Shown in pieces: positions 10,651-22,661 of a DNA stretch of 64,000 nucleotides (the stretch's first letter is position 1; the number at the start of each line of letters is the position of its first letter). Below the pieces are notes generated by a model. It saw only the letters and a program-made list of their open reading frames with translations, did no database searches and was not told the DNA's origin. The stretch covers positions 1-64,000 of the forward strand of contig JADNYV010000089.1 of assembly GCA_015501055.1 (NCBI GenBank). The letters are read 5' to 3'. The position numbers were made by a program, and so were the translations under genes. Source of the stretch: Mucidula mucida (taxonomy: Eukaryota; Basidiomycota; Agaricomycetes; Agaricales; Physalacriaceae).

Positions 10651-11372
10651 ATGTCCGCCACAAACACCTTGTATGGCCGTACCTGCGGGCAATGCATTGC
10701 CGGCTGGCTCTCGCCTCGCATGATAGACCTCCTTTGTAGTAAGTGCTTGTTCCTTCCATATCTCTTTGCCTCTCATGCCCTCTCTCTCCAGCTGAAGCCG
10801 CGGTATTCACCACCCTGATGCCCAAGAAGCACCGCAGATTTGAATGTAGCCCCAACCAGACCCTCACTCCTTATAATGCCATTGTCTTGCTCAACGCGGA
10901 GTACATCCTGCCCCCTCTCTACAGCAAAGGTCTCCAGCGCTCCTTCTATCATGGCTACATCACCGTGTTCCAGGCCGCCTTCAATCTACTCAGTAGCACC
11001 CCGACGTCCATGTTCACGACGGCGACGGTGCGTGCCCATGCACAGACTGTGTACGCCCAGCAGACAACGGATTACTTCAACAACGGAGGGCAGGTAGCGT
11101 TTGTCCTGGATGTATCACAAGAGAGGCGGAGGGGGGATCCTTGCCGCAAAGAAGACAGTGCATTGCCGCACTGCAGGAATGATACACAGTCCAAGTTTGT
11201 AAGGAGAATGATGGGCCTTGATTCTGACAAGTGTTGGGGAATGTATGGAGAAAAGTTTGTTGTTGACGAGGAACATAAGGAATTTGGGAATGATTGTTTC
11301 TTTGAGGAACATGAGGAGGATGGTCTGGATTTGTTTTATCTCTTGAAGCAGAGGCTGGCACAGTGCGGGTGA
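10651..11372 (+). CDS. Unrecognised protein, two exons
   Basis: Exon 1 (10651-10738) starts ATG and encodes 'MSATNTLYGRTCGQC'. A 53-bp intron (GTAAGT to CTCCAG, 10739-10791) joins in frame to exon 2, giving 'LLCTEAAVFTTLMPKKH' and about 220 residues in all. The first 145 residues look like a real protein ('LNAEYILPPLYSKGLQ', 'FYHGYITVFQAAFN'); the acidic C-terminus after about 11100 lies in CpG-poor sequence and may be altered. I do not recognise the family. The upstream sequence ATTTAAAAG near 10604 could be a TATA element. A decayed inverted copy of the promoter, exon 1 and the intron start is at 15315-15420. Confidence 0.5.
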
Positions 11373-11790
11373 TACCTAATGCACCTTTCTTGTACCTGTT
11401 TGTGCTAGTTAGCATCCATTGTAAATCTTCTAATGTGTAGAAATTACGGTGTACGCAGCTTGTACAATAGAAAAGTTACATTTCACTTGTGCGCGTAGAC
11501 AGTAGAGTTCCTCTTGATGGCCGCCTTAACTGCACTTGCCACCAGTTTGCGACAATAAAGTACATATTGTGCTGATGTGCTTGCCCAGTGATTGAAGAAT
11601 TAGAATCACAAAGGAACATGTCACATTTTATAAATTCTGTCATAAAACATGGCTAGGCAACATTGACAACTTCTCCTCGTACAAGTATCTGAAAGTTGGT
11701 CACATATGGCAAATCATAATAATAACTTTGCTCATATTTTAACAAACACGGACAAATTGTGGTGTCTTCAGCCTCTAGCGGAGAGAGCTG
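11373..11790. other. No supported gene
   Basis: AT-rich, CpG-poor sequence between the gene at 10651 and the third reductase relic. Only short open frames without motifs were seen. Confidence 0.5.
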
Positions 11791-11794
11791 TACT

Positions 11795-12310
11795 CAAGAT
11801 GTTTTCCACGGAAAGGACAAGTATCTTGACGAAAATACCACCATTGTACAATATGTTCTCAAGGTTGATAGTCTGGCTCGCATTATAGAATGCTGTCTGA
11901 CCACGGACTGGAAAGTCTGTCAAGACTCAAAGTTGTGTTAGTTCAGCCTTTTGAATTTGGACGAAAGGGACATACCAGTGGGGATCTTGTTTAAATGACA
12001 GATGAGTTCTGTACGGGCGTCATCAGGAAGTAGGGTTATGTCTTTCAGAAAGCATAACTGTGCCGGCTTTATAGTAGCAGCTGCAAGAGCATCTAGGTAA
12101 GAGACATCTCTGATCAAAATTGCTGGGGACTGTTATAGTGACATTTTTGTAACAAGAACTAAACATAGAACTTAATGACTGATACACATAGATGGCTTAT
12201 TCTGTCAATAAGATTTTGGGCCTTGAATAATGTGCTGTTGCACTCACCTTTATCCCAAAGAGACTTCATCTTAAATGACAGTACATGAAGCATTGAGTAC
12301 AGAGTGTGCA
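11795..12310 (-). pseudogene. MDR reductase relic: promoter, exon 1 and exon 2
   Basis: The minus strand aligns by eye with the promoter and first two exons of the gene at 21075. Exon 1 reads ATGACGCCCGTACAGAACTC and hits a TAA within 12 codons. Intron 1 and the exon 2 start (ACTTTCCAGTCCGTGGTCAG) follow. Differences from the intact gene are mostly CG-to-TG or CA changes. Upstream, the TATA-containing GCAGCTGCTACTATAAAG matches the right-arm promoter, and 12230-12320 matches the far-upstream part shared with 9880-9990. Confidence 0.75.
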
Positions 12311-12359
12311 GCTATAACTGCACACTGTCCCTGAGAGGATGTCTGTTTGTTGCGTGCGT

Positions 12360-12500
12360 AGGTTAGGCCTGGTGTAAACTTGATCCCAATGTGAGAACAC
12401 AGGTTGACAAAGCTGCTCTAAAGTCAGACAAGAAAGTATGACCTTGACATAAAAAGATGCACCTAATGATACCCTTCCGCCTTACAACTGCTCCGATGAA
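12360..12500 (-). pseudogene. Amidohydrolase relic (exon 1/2 junction)
   Basis: The plus-strand text GGCCTGGTGTAAACTTGATC through AAAGATGCACCTAATGATACCC tracks 5528-5650 of the left amidohydrolase, covering the 'HSHMGVGASPGLTGA' region and the first intron. It is interrupted and CpG-depleted. Confidence 0.6.
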
Positions 12501-13247
12501 CCACCATCAGTTTATATGCTGTCAAGGACGGAGTCCAGTGTAAACCAAACCACCACCCAAGTTTCACGGAGACGGGGGAACAATGGAGACAAGAGGCAAA
12601 AATAATGATAAGGTGAAGTAGGAGCAGGTCAGGCTCAATACAGTGCAGGGGGCTACCAAACAGTGTAGAGACAAAGTTGACAAACTGAGAAATCTACCTA
12701 GAAAGTCCGTGTATATATATAAAGAGTCTATGACTGTGTAAACAATAGAATGGCTCAAAGTTAAACAAGAGGCAGTGTGGATTGCGTCATGGGGTAATGA
12801 GCAGGTAACAGGCTATGCTGATGGGCTATACCTGGATCAGGCCTGGGCCAAGGCAGTGTGGACCGGACCTGGAGTGTATGATATGTGATGATGGAAGAGT
12901 GTGGTGTTGACGCGATGACGAGGTGGACCGAGGTGGGGGCAACAGAATAGAGGCAATTTGTGACATATGCACTCTACATTGTGCCCCAATGTCACTCTTT
13001 CCAATGGCACAGAGTGTATCTTGGTGCAAGCCTGTTAAACCCTCTTGAATCAGGCAATGGAAAAGGCACTGACTGCACTTGGCTATCATTACGGCCATGC
13101 AGGTTTAACATAGATTGTCAACGGTGACGAGCAAGGTCATATCATTGATGCGCGCGCCAGCTTGAGAGGGGCAAAGCCAAAGATGCTTTTTCCAACGGCT
13201 TCGTGAGACAAGGGCAATCAATGCTCTTAGTTGTGTCGCAAGTGTCA
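12501..13247. other. No supported gene
   Basis: Low-CpG sequence with a short TATATATATA run near 12712. No motif-bearing open frame was found; the minus-strand frames are short and low in complexity. Confidence 0.45.
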
Positions 13248-13252
13248 CAGAT

Positions 13253-13635
13253 TCCTCTTATTCTTACATGATTCTTTCATTTTTTCACCCTGCACAGCCA
13301 CACAGTCCGCCAAGGCGGTCTGCTCACACAGCCCGGAACAGCCTCAGCGTTAGATGGACAGCCCCATGACTCATGATGATGCGTGCACAGCATGGCACCA
13401 CACAGTAATCTGTCAAAGGCTATACACCTAGATTCCTGTATATATATTCATGCCCCCAGTAGCTAGTTCCTTACTCTGTCCTTAACATCTCTGTACTACA
13501 TGGTCACTCCCTGTACTACATTATAGGCTTAGCCCAGTGTTGCTCTTATTCATTTATTTGCCTATCCATACTCCTTCTGCCTTTCCACTGTGTAGTCCAA
13601 GCGGTTACTGTGTTCTGTGTGCATTGTTCTTAACA
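13253..13635. mobile_element. Probable solo LTR, 383 bp
   Basis: The segment begins TGTCACAG and ends TTCTTAACA, the TG...CA form of LTRs. It is flanked by GCAAG (13248-13252) and GCGAG (13636-13640), a 5-bp duplication differing by one CpG transition. It contains TGTATATATATTC as a plausible TATA box, followed by pyrimidine-rich sequence. No internal retroelement genes adjoin it, hence solo. Confidence 0.5.
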
Positions 13636-13969
13636 GCGAGGTTTATGCTTAGGCAGGTCAACCTGTCCATCCAATAAAATGTAGCTCTGTGAGGACAGTA
13701 CCAATGCATGTAAAGGGTATATACAAAGATAAAGAAGGATTCCAAGAGAATGTGGAGAACATCAAAGTCAATGACTATGAAAACAATGCATTAGTATTAC
13801 AATTTGAAATGCGAGATCTGTTAAGTTCTAGGTATATATCTTAAGAATGAACAATTATAAGTAAAACATAATGAAGGGACATACCAATAACTTTAGGTCC
13901 AACAAGTAATGAGCATTAGACGTCCAAGTGATGAAGCAGCCAGGTATGCCATTAACGTTGTTGACCATG

Positions 13970-14255
13970 GTATTAGTTCCATGAGCGGACAGCAAGATGT
14001 AAGGTTGACAAATGCTGTGGTCCAGTCAGAAGAAGAGTAGATTTAGGATATTGAAAGACGCACCTAGGATATAGCACCCAATGATCCTTTGCAGTCCAAC
14101 TTGTCAGCGTCAATGATTCCTTCGTAGTTTGGCCCAGGTTGTGTTTGTCAACTGTATAAGGCGCCTTTCCGGCATGAATCCATTGAACCATTTATGCCAC
14201 TGAATTCACGCACTAGGAGGCACTCGGCTATTGTTTTCTCAGCATGTAGTGCTGC
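13970..14255 (-). pseudogene. Amidohydrolase relic (second, exon 1 region)
   Basis: The plus strand AGGTTGACAAATGCTG, then GACGCACCTAGG, GTCAATGATTCCTTCG and CTCAGCATGTAG follow the order of 5565-5910 in the left amidohydrolase (exon 2 start, intron 1, exon 1). No open frame remains. It is separate from the relic at 12360, since both cover the same junction. Confidence 0.55.
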
Positions 14256-14326
14256 AGCTGGTTGACGCAGATAAAAACGGGCAGCTTAAAAGCGGTAGCA
14301 GCACCATTGAGGTGGTCAACCAATAT

Positions 14327-15313
14327 TAGAGACCTCAACGAGTTTCCGAGTCATGCGGAAACTCGAGTACTTGATCCGGCCGGGGATCTCGGCTACTTGA
14401 CTCGTTTGATCTGCGGATCAATAGCGAGTCGGGTCATAAACAGATTGCGAGTAGGGCATCTGAGCAGTGAGTACTTGTTACAAGTACTCGCACTTACTTG
14501 CACCTAATTGTAGTATCTGCGACCAAAAAAAATACATTCGCTGATCCGGTACGTTTTGTATTATCATTTATGCATCTTTATTGATCATCAAGTTACAGGC
14601 AGCGGCGGCGAATCCTTTCACGCACATAGCAACCTTCGGACTCAATCAGACCATGGACGTCTTGGAGGAATACCTGGCAACACCGCCAGTTGGAACTTGT
14701 GTCGATCCAGTCCGCTATTGAGCGGCTCTATTGGATGTACCCAACGACAAGGGTAAGACCACAATGACAATGCAAGAAGCCTTGGTGCTGATGGCGCTGG
14801 ACTTTCTGAGCATGCCGGGTGTGCTTCGCTTCTTTATTCCATCTTCTTCTACTGATGATCAGTCTAGCTACATCAACGGATGTTGAACGGATGTTTTCGG
14901 TGGCTGGCTTAACGGTCACCAAACATTGTTTCAACCTTTTGGATGAGTCTGTTTGCGCCTGTGTCGTGTTGAAGGATTGGTTCAAGTCAGGCCTTGTGCC
15001 TATTGAGCAAGTAATTTGGATTTTCAACAAAAAAGCCGCACGGAAAGGTAAATCTGATGAGTAGTTATTATAAAGTGGTTGTTTATGTACAGTTTTATTA
15101 CAATATTATGTAGCTTGATCTGCAAGTATTTGCGACTCGTTACTGATCCGGATCGTCTTTGAGTACTCGCCAAACTTGCGAGTACTCGACTCGTTTGACC
15201 CGCGAGTCAGCGCGGATCGAGTAAGTTCCGGATTACGAGTATGCCCTTTCGGCCTCGAGTACTCGGCTCTCGGATCGCGGGTCTGATCTGAGTATTACTC
15301 GTTGAGGTCTCTA
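14327..15313 (+). mobile_element. Degenerate hAT transposon with transposase C-terminal relic
   Basis: Ends TAGAGACCTCAACGAGT (14327) and its reverse complement (to 15313) form the TIRs; both flanks are full of GAGTACTCG-type subterminal motifs. Inside, on the plus strand, is the hAT dimerisation region: 'EEYLATPP', a TGA where a Trp codon is expected near 14718, then 'LVLMALDFLSMPG', 'LATSTDVERMFSVAGL', 'KHCFNLLDESV'. Full hAT transposases run to about 600 residues or more; only about 140 codons survive. No matching 8-bp target duplication is visible, so the copy is old. Confidence 0.8.
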
Positions 15314-15314
15314 C

Positions 15315-15420
15315 TGTAGAGGTGGAGTATCATGTGAGGCAAGAGCCAGCCGGTGACACATTGCCCGCAGGGCCATACAAGGTGTTTGTGGCAGTGGCAG
15401 CAGGTATGTGCACAGCGAAC
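15315..15420 (-). pseudogene. Decayed inverted copy of the gene at 10651 (exon 1)
   Basis: Reverse-complement similarity to 10640-10745: GAGAGCCAGCCGG versus AAGAGCCAGCCGG, TTGCCCGCAGG..GGCCATACAAGG, and continuing into promoter sequence to about 15560. CG sites of the other copy are TG or CA here. Confidence 0.7.
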
Positions 15421-15599
15421 ATGGTGGAGAATGTAAGAGATGACAAAGGGTGAGACATTCTTTTGAATGCTGTCAATTTTTCTCACATTTCGCTTTAACA
15501 ACAGTGCTGAGTCTAATAAATACAATTATCACGATGAGATTTGTATGCCAGTGGTAACAAAGGTCTTTTTAGAGGTAAAAGCTTGTACTTCTTCAAGTT

Positions 15600-15850
15600 G
15601 AGGACATGCAGTCAATTCTCCATTGCATGTGTTCCATTCCTAGTAAACCACTCACACAGACACCCCAACACCATATTCCAACGGCTTACAGATTCAAAGA
15701 CTCCACTGTGGACGACCCACAATAAGCACTTCAGAATCCGGATTTTCTTTCAAAATTTTGTTGCAAGTGCAGAGAGCTTGTGCTTGATACGCCGCGGCAC
15801 TGGATGCTTCTATTACTTAACCAAGTGCTTCCTTGTATCTCTCCCTTAGT
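15600..15850 (+). pseudogene. F-box family relic (pair of 10160-10480)
   Basis: The plus strand CAGTCAATTCTCCATTGCATG..GTTCCATTCCTAGTAAACCACTC parallels the F-box core of the relic at 17220-17400 and, reversed, 10160-10480. Several frameshifts; no usable frame. Confidence 0.55.
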
Positions 15851-15859
15851 GGAGATACC

Positions 15860-16930
15860 TGAACGTAGAGCTTTCGCGGACATTGCTGCAGTGCCTATCT
15901 GGTAAATCTTCAAAGACTTAAGCTGTTAGACAACAGATTGGATCTACATATTGGTGTATCTCGGCCCATGTGGGTGCCTGTCATTCGGGCCTTGAAAGTA
16001 TTGTCTGGCGAATTGTGGTGCACCTTTAATCATGTTTTGTTTCCTTTGTCTCATATTACACATCGGCCATATAAAGCACTATAATCATAGGCATCTGAAA
16101 ATGTTGCGCTTCCTGCATTGCTTGTACGTTTGGACAAGAATGTAGTGGCCACATGATATCCTTGAGCTGACATAGTGGCCTGGCCTTTTACTCAGGTTGG
16201 ACTTCAATTCTTCATTCTCATTTATTTTCTGATTTCTTAGTAAATGTTGCGTAGAACTTGCAAAAATAGTCATTATCAGGATAACAGGCAATACCAAGCT
16301 GAGTTTTACAAGTAATTTACATCGAATCAAAGGAGCAAATTTAAAAAGGTGTATGAGAATACATTAATGGTACCCCAAGCTGTGATTTGTGTACTTTCCA
16401 AGGGTGTCCATATCTGTTTCCTAAATCCTGTTCTTAAAACGACTGAGCCGTAAAACCCTCAAGTTTCCAATTTCATTTGCATATGTGACATTGATGCCCT
16501 AGGTGGCACCTACATGCATTCTGTGAGCCTAGTCATTTTTAAACAATGCTGGCAGCAGCGAGCAGAGATTAAAGCTGCAGACAGCATCACATGGTGAGCT
16601 GGGCATTGGTTGGGGCAATTACATTTGGCAAGTTTGGCGGTAGCACATGGGTGTTTTTTTCTTTACTTTCAATAATCATCATCTATAGGAACCGTTCTGC
16701 CCTTGCTAGTACTCAGTTCCTAGTTGTGGCTAAGAAACAGAACAGGCTCCGACAAATTGGCTCGCAAAAATTTGCGCTTGACATAAGTACTAGCAACACT
16801 ACATTGTTTTCAAGTAAGTCACTTTCATGTGTATATAAGAGATGTTAAAGATAAATAAACAGAACCAGCTTATGCTCACCAACTACTTTTTCAAATCTTT
16901 CTGTATTAAACTTTTATCCCAGTTGGCTTC
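15860..16930. other. No supported gene
   Basis: AT-rich, CpG-poor stretch. Short frames on both strands lack motifs. The first 150 bases may continue the F-box relic (a 'CLSG' codon run near 15890 resembles 17620). A TATATAAGAG near 16833 could be a TATA box for the F-box relic that follows. Confidence 0.45.
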
Positions 16931-16935
16931 CAGAC

Positions 16936-17651
16936 ATGGCGGATATAGCGACTATTGACCGCTACCCTAACTGCACCTTTCTTCTGCTCCAGCCCAAGGA
17001 CACTGTCAAGCCCTGCACAGCACGTGTTAACCAGCTTCTTGGGCAAAACAATCCCCCACTTAACATTGAACTCTCTGTATTCCGCAAGATTGCAGAGGAC
17101 ACGCGCACTGCGCTTGAAGATCTGAACTTGGAGAATGTTTTGGACTTGGAAACTGCTAGAAAACCTCCTTTCTGAACAGAAACAAGCACAGTCATGTCTC
17201 AAAGACACAAAGTCAATCCTTTATCTTATGTGTTCCATTTCTAGTGAACTGCTTACAGAGATACTTCAACATTGTATTCTTGACCATCTACCAAATTGCA
17301 GACCCCAATGTGCTCAACCCACAAGGAGGATCTTGGCTTTTATCTGGAGTCTGCCGTTGTTGGAGGGAGCTCGCGGTTAATACACCACAGCTCTGGACAC
17401 ATCTTCTACTTAATATTGACAAGCATGTTGGACATATCACGGATTGTCAGTGTGCAGATAAAGTGGGGCTCTTCATCACACGATCTAGAAGTCTACCCAT
17501 GGAAGTTCATTTTGGCAGCCTAATCAATGTAGCAGGTCATCCAGTAATACCAGCCCTTGAAGTTGGCATTCCTTTATGGAGATCCCTGGATGTTAACCTT
17601 CCACAGGCATTATTGCAGTGCCTATCTGGCAACAATTCTCTAAGCCTGTAA
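16936..17651 (+). pseudogene. F-box protein relic with frameshifts
   Basis: ATG at 16936 starts 'MADIATIDRYPNCT'. A coiled-coil-like stretch follows ('VFRKIAEDTRTALEDL'), then the frame shifts ('LLENLLSEQKQAQ', 'SSELLTEILQHCI') and shifts again ('VLNPQGGSWLLSGVCRCW', 'LAVNTPQLWTHLL'). This order (coiled coil, F-box with 'LLTEILQHC', then 'W...PQLW') is the standard agaricomycete F-box architecture. LRR-like text ('LPMEVHFG', 'ALEVGIPLW') ends at a stop at 17651. At least two frameshifts make it a probable pseudogene; introns could explain at most one of them. Confidence 0.65.
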
Positions 17652-18767
17652 AGGCTTCGGCTGGGGCTGCAAAGTGACACACCAAACTTACAGGTTAATG
17701 TCTTTCAGGCAATGCAAACATTTAGATAATAGTATCAAGTGCTGTACAGCCGTGTTCTGCTTCATTTATGGAAATCCCTTCGTCTTTGGAATACTTAAGG
17801 AAGTGTATCTCCCGTTTTTGTTTACCTTTATGAGATCTTAGTACATGCAAGGTTGTTGTTGTTCCTCTGCATAACACCCCTCGTATTAGGATGTTGTCCT
17901 GGTGGTCTCATAAAAACAAGCCTTGATTGGCTGCCTATTCTACGTTTTAGCTCCTGATGTCTTCGGAAGTATATCATTTCCCCATCAAGACCATGATTCC
18001 TCAGCGCTCAGCATGGGATGCAGTATAATATTTTGTGTGGTAACGCCGCTGGAGAGTGTTTTTGGGACAACTTATAGACTAACCTTTTTGGTTGAACTTT
18101 GAGTAGATGCATGCAAAGGTTGATTTGATGTCTAGGTGATTGAGCTTCTGAATCACAAGCCATAATGCCAGGAACTATGGTGCTCCAGTCAAAGAGTCTA
18201 TGTGCAGCGCGCACCGGCCCTGTAGGCAAGGCCATGTCTTGTAATTGCTGTATGTACTTATCTCTAAATAGGAAAGAGCACACTGTCCACGGTGAGGTTG
18301 GATGAGGGAGAGTGGCTGTGCTGTGTAAGTGTTTCTTTGGTGCCTTGAGTGTCACTGATATCCTTGTCAGCCCTGGACTTGCAAATGTTGGGAGTGGTCT
18401 CTGCGGCAAATTCAGTTCAAAACCAACCAAAACCTTTTGTAGTGCCGTTTTGGCTAAAAAAAATTCCTCTTTTGAAACCTGTTGCACGTTTGATTTTACG
18501 CAAACATTAATGACATAAAGATTGATGTGTTGCCTTTGCAGTGGTAATGTCGCCAGTCTTGTTGAAATAGTCACTTTGGAGTTGGCTTCGGGCCTCGGTG
18601 TTCTTGATGGCGGCAAAGATGAAGCATAAGTTAGCACAAAGGGTGTTTATCAACTCAAAGGATGTACAGGCGATTGAACATCTAATGTGAATGGTAATCT
18701 GTTATAATGTCAGTACCATGGTTGGGATGCTGAGACAGACGAGTCACTGATAATATCTGGGGGCAAA
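17652..18767. other. No supported gene
   Basis: Contains a 209-codon open frame on the minus strand (18008-18637) with no recognisable motif and an unconvincing composition. CpG is scarce, which lengthens chance open frames. Probably decayed duplicated sequence. Confidence 0.4.
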
Positions 18768-18990
18768 TCAAGAATGGCACATAGCTGAGGGATGACATAT
18801 TGCCCATTTTGTAGGGCTGCTTACCATGTATGGCATACGTGCTGGAATATCTTCACAGCCAGGATTGCTTTCAACGTTGGGACAAGGAAAGTACTGGACC
18901 TTAAAATGGATTAGAAGCGTGAGACACTGTAAGGTCACATGAATGGAGTCTGATCTGTTAGGGGCAAACACGCTTGCTCTTAATCTATCA
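18768..18990 (-). pseudogene. Possible F-box/LRR tail relic
   Basis: The minus strand encodes 'SIHVTLQCLTLLIHF' and 'YFPCPNVES', which resemble LRR-like strands of the local F-box family. It is short and without context; a weak call. Confidence 0.25.
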
Positions 18991-19264
18991 GAACTTAACC
19001 TGTACTTTCCACTACATGTCTAAAACAGCTTGCCTATGTGATCTGACAACTGAGCCGGGGTGCAATCTAGCATCTTTTCTTAAGAATGAACTGGTAAGTC
19101 AGTACACGTCTAACTCTTAGGTTTTGAGATCCATATATTTCTAGGTGCTTGACGGACTTGAATATCATATGGGGATGTCAAGGGGAGGTATCAATGATTG
19201 CTCATCTATGACAACTACAGAGTGTATGGCCGTCTCTTAGCTTCACAACTGCAGTTTCATTTTT

Positions 19265-20194
19265 TCTAGTCCATTCCAATATGATAGAACTCTTCAAGTC
19301 TGGTTCTTGGGGACTTCTTCCGCCCTGGGATGTTCTGCAGAAGATCTACAAGCTCTACAACCACAACCAGAAACTTTCAACACCAACATCTGCAGGGATG
19401 TTGTTTACTGTGGTACATTTAAAACTGAATTAGACATTGGCTTGCTAACACATATTTTAGGTGTTGCCGGAAAAAGAGTACGAGTATGAACTCTTGCCTG
19501 TCTGTACGGCCAATAACTTGCCTATCTACATTGGCGAGGAGCGCCATAACCATCCATACACAAACCTTCCTCGCGTCAAGTCTACAATCCACCCTTGCTT
19601 TGTCATTGAGTCCGCCTTCAACTATACACTTGGAGACCTTGATTATGCTCCCAACTCTCTCACTGACGACGAGTCGCTCGTCGGGCTGATATCATCGGCA
19701 TCATAAGTTCCCTTCGTGTTAACCTATTGTGGTTACATGGGACTTGGGATGACTTCAAGGATCGCCCCGTCCCGGTCGCGCGCCCGGATCCAAGACCCAA
19801 ACGCAAGCTTCCTCCTGTAGAGGTAGAGGACGCCGATAGCGAGGGTTATGCAAGTGACCAGCCACACAATCTCAATGACCCTCGTATTCTAAAGAGGCGA
19901 AAAGGATTACAGGCGTATATAGCGAAGCATAATCGGCGTTATGAGGACGAAGAAAATGACGAGGAGGAGGAACAGGGCGACGACAACAACGATGAGGATG
20001 GCGGCAAGAGCAATGATGAGGACGAGGGCGATGGCAGTCATCCTCGACATATCACCTCAGATATTGGGAGGCAAACACGCTCTGACTCTGGATCCCAAGA
20101 ACTTATCGATTGCACTGATGTGCGGGTGCCGAACGTCCGGCGGTCAAAGAGATTGCAGTCGTCGGATGCCTCTGTACAGTCTGTTGTCGGTTAG
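19265..20194 (+). pseudogene. Uncharacterised family shared with 29310-30442 and 45452-46537
   Basis: 'MIELFKSGSWGLLPP' at 19281 parallels 'MIDLLKEGQWALVP' of the gene at 29310-30442. Then come 'EYEYELLPVCT', 'LPRVKSTIHPCFVI' and 'LWLHGTWDDF', a long acidic Glu/Asp/Asn-rich segment and a basic end 'RRSKRLQ', suggesting a nuclear protein. The frame breaks near 19700: the 'LVGLISS' and 'SSLRVNLLW' parts are one base out of register, with no obvious splice pair. The 5' exons are not recognisable in the CpG-poor DNA upstream, while the 3' half is CpG-rich. Probably a broken gene. Confidence 0.5.
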
Positions 20195-20879
20195 AAGAAG
20201 GGAACAAGGTCTGCAACCTTGAGTTCAACGCCGGATTGCTTGGGTGTAACACCGCTAAAGTGACACCCTCCGACCATAGGAATGGCTTTGAAGAAGTATC
20301 CAGCTCGTAGTGCTCACGCGGTGGAAGAGTCTGTGGCGGATCGTTGCGGACCCGTAAGGTCATTTCCCGGTATAATAGTGTTACTTCTATACATTCACGG
20401 TTATTTAGTAGCGAAATCAAAATACTATCACTGTTATACACGACAGTAAACATGGTTTGACAATTGGCACCGACTAGCTCATTGTGAGCAGAGAGGAACG
20501 CTCACGTGCTCCTGGAAAAAATGACCAATTATGGCGAACACGGCTCTTGAAGAGTACCAACTTGTCCAGAACATCTCGGACAGCACCGGTATCTGCACCA
20601 GGGCGAACGGACACATTGAAGCCTCATGATACACAAAACGACTTCTATGACTGGCTGTGCCTGGGAGCATGGCAGCCTTTCAACTATTCGAGCTACCTCC
20701 CCTCGTTGACGAAGCTCGGGAACGCAGGCCCATACATTACGATCTGCAGTCTGTAATCGCCATGAAGCAAAAGTAATCGCTTGGTCATTCTGTTCGTCGG
20801 ACGACATGCCGGCTACTGTAACCTAGTATAAAATCGCTTCGGGACAAAGTGAGCGCAACGGCACGTTATTCATCGCCCA
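20195..20879. other. No supported gene
   Basis: Frames of 60-110 codons exist on both strands without motifs. A short plus-strand frame at 20530 starting ATGGCGAACACGGC was noted but ends after about 32 codons. The segment 20800-20870 recurs at 39610-39690 and belongs to the far-upstream region of the reductase. Confidence 0.4.
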
Positions 20880-21010
20880 AGTCCTTATTCACCGCTCACT
20901 CAGCGTGAGAATAAGCCATTCGTCATCAACTTATTTTCTTCGGTACTCGTGTTGGAAAAACGTCACCGCAACAGTCACCAGCGATGTTGATCGGATGTTC
21001 TTGCGGCTGC

Positions 21011-21027
21011 TATTATAAAGTATAAAG
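21011..21027 (+). promoter_or_regulatory. TATA-like element of the reductase gene
   Basis: TATTATAAAGTATAAAG lies about 50 bases before the ATG at 21075. The same GCTGCTAYTATAAAG context is kept in the decayed copy near 12085 on the minus strand, which supports a regulatory role. Confidence 0.5.
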
Positions 21028-21074
21028 ACAGAACGGTGGAGCTCTCTGGGAAGACATAACTCTAGTGCATCATC

Positions 21075-22466
<1,392 letters not shown>

Positions 22467-22661
22467 GAATGGTACGAGTCATACGAGCGTTGCCGAAACA
22501 TGTATCGATGACACGAATAACTGTTTAGTATTGAGTGATCAAAGTCTTGAACAATGTAGTGTCCTTCATGTAGTATACCGACAAGTAAGACTGAATAATG
22601 AGGATGGGATGTAAACAAACATCATTCCCCGGTTCCTCAATGCACTCGTCCACGAGCCGTT

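Noticed and set aside
18008..18637. 209-codon open frame on the minus strand
   Set aside because: No motif, Pro/Ser/Lys-rich without structure, and located in CpG-poor relic DNA where loss of CG-containing codons lengthens chance frames.
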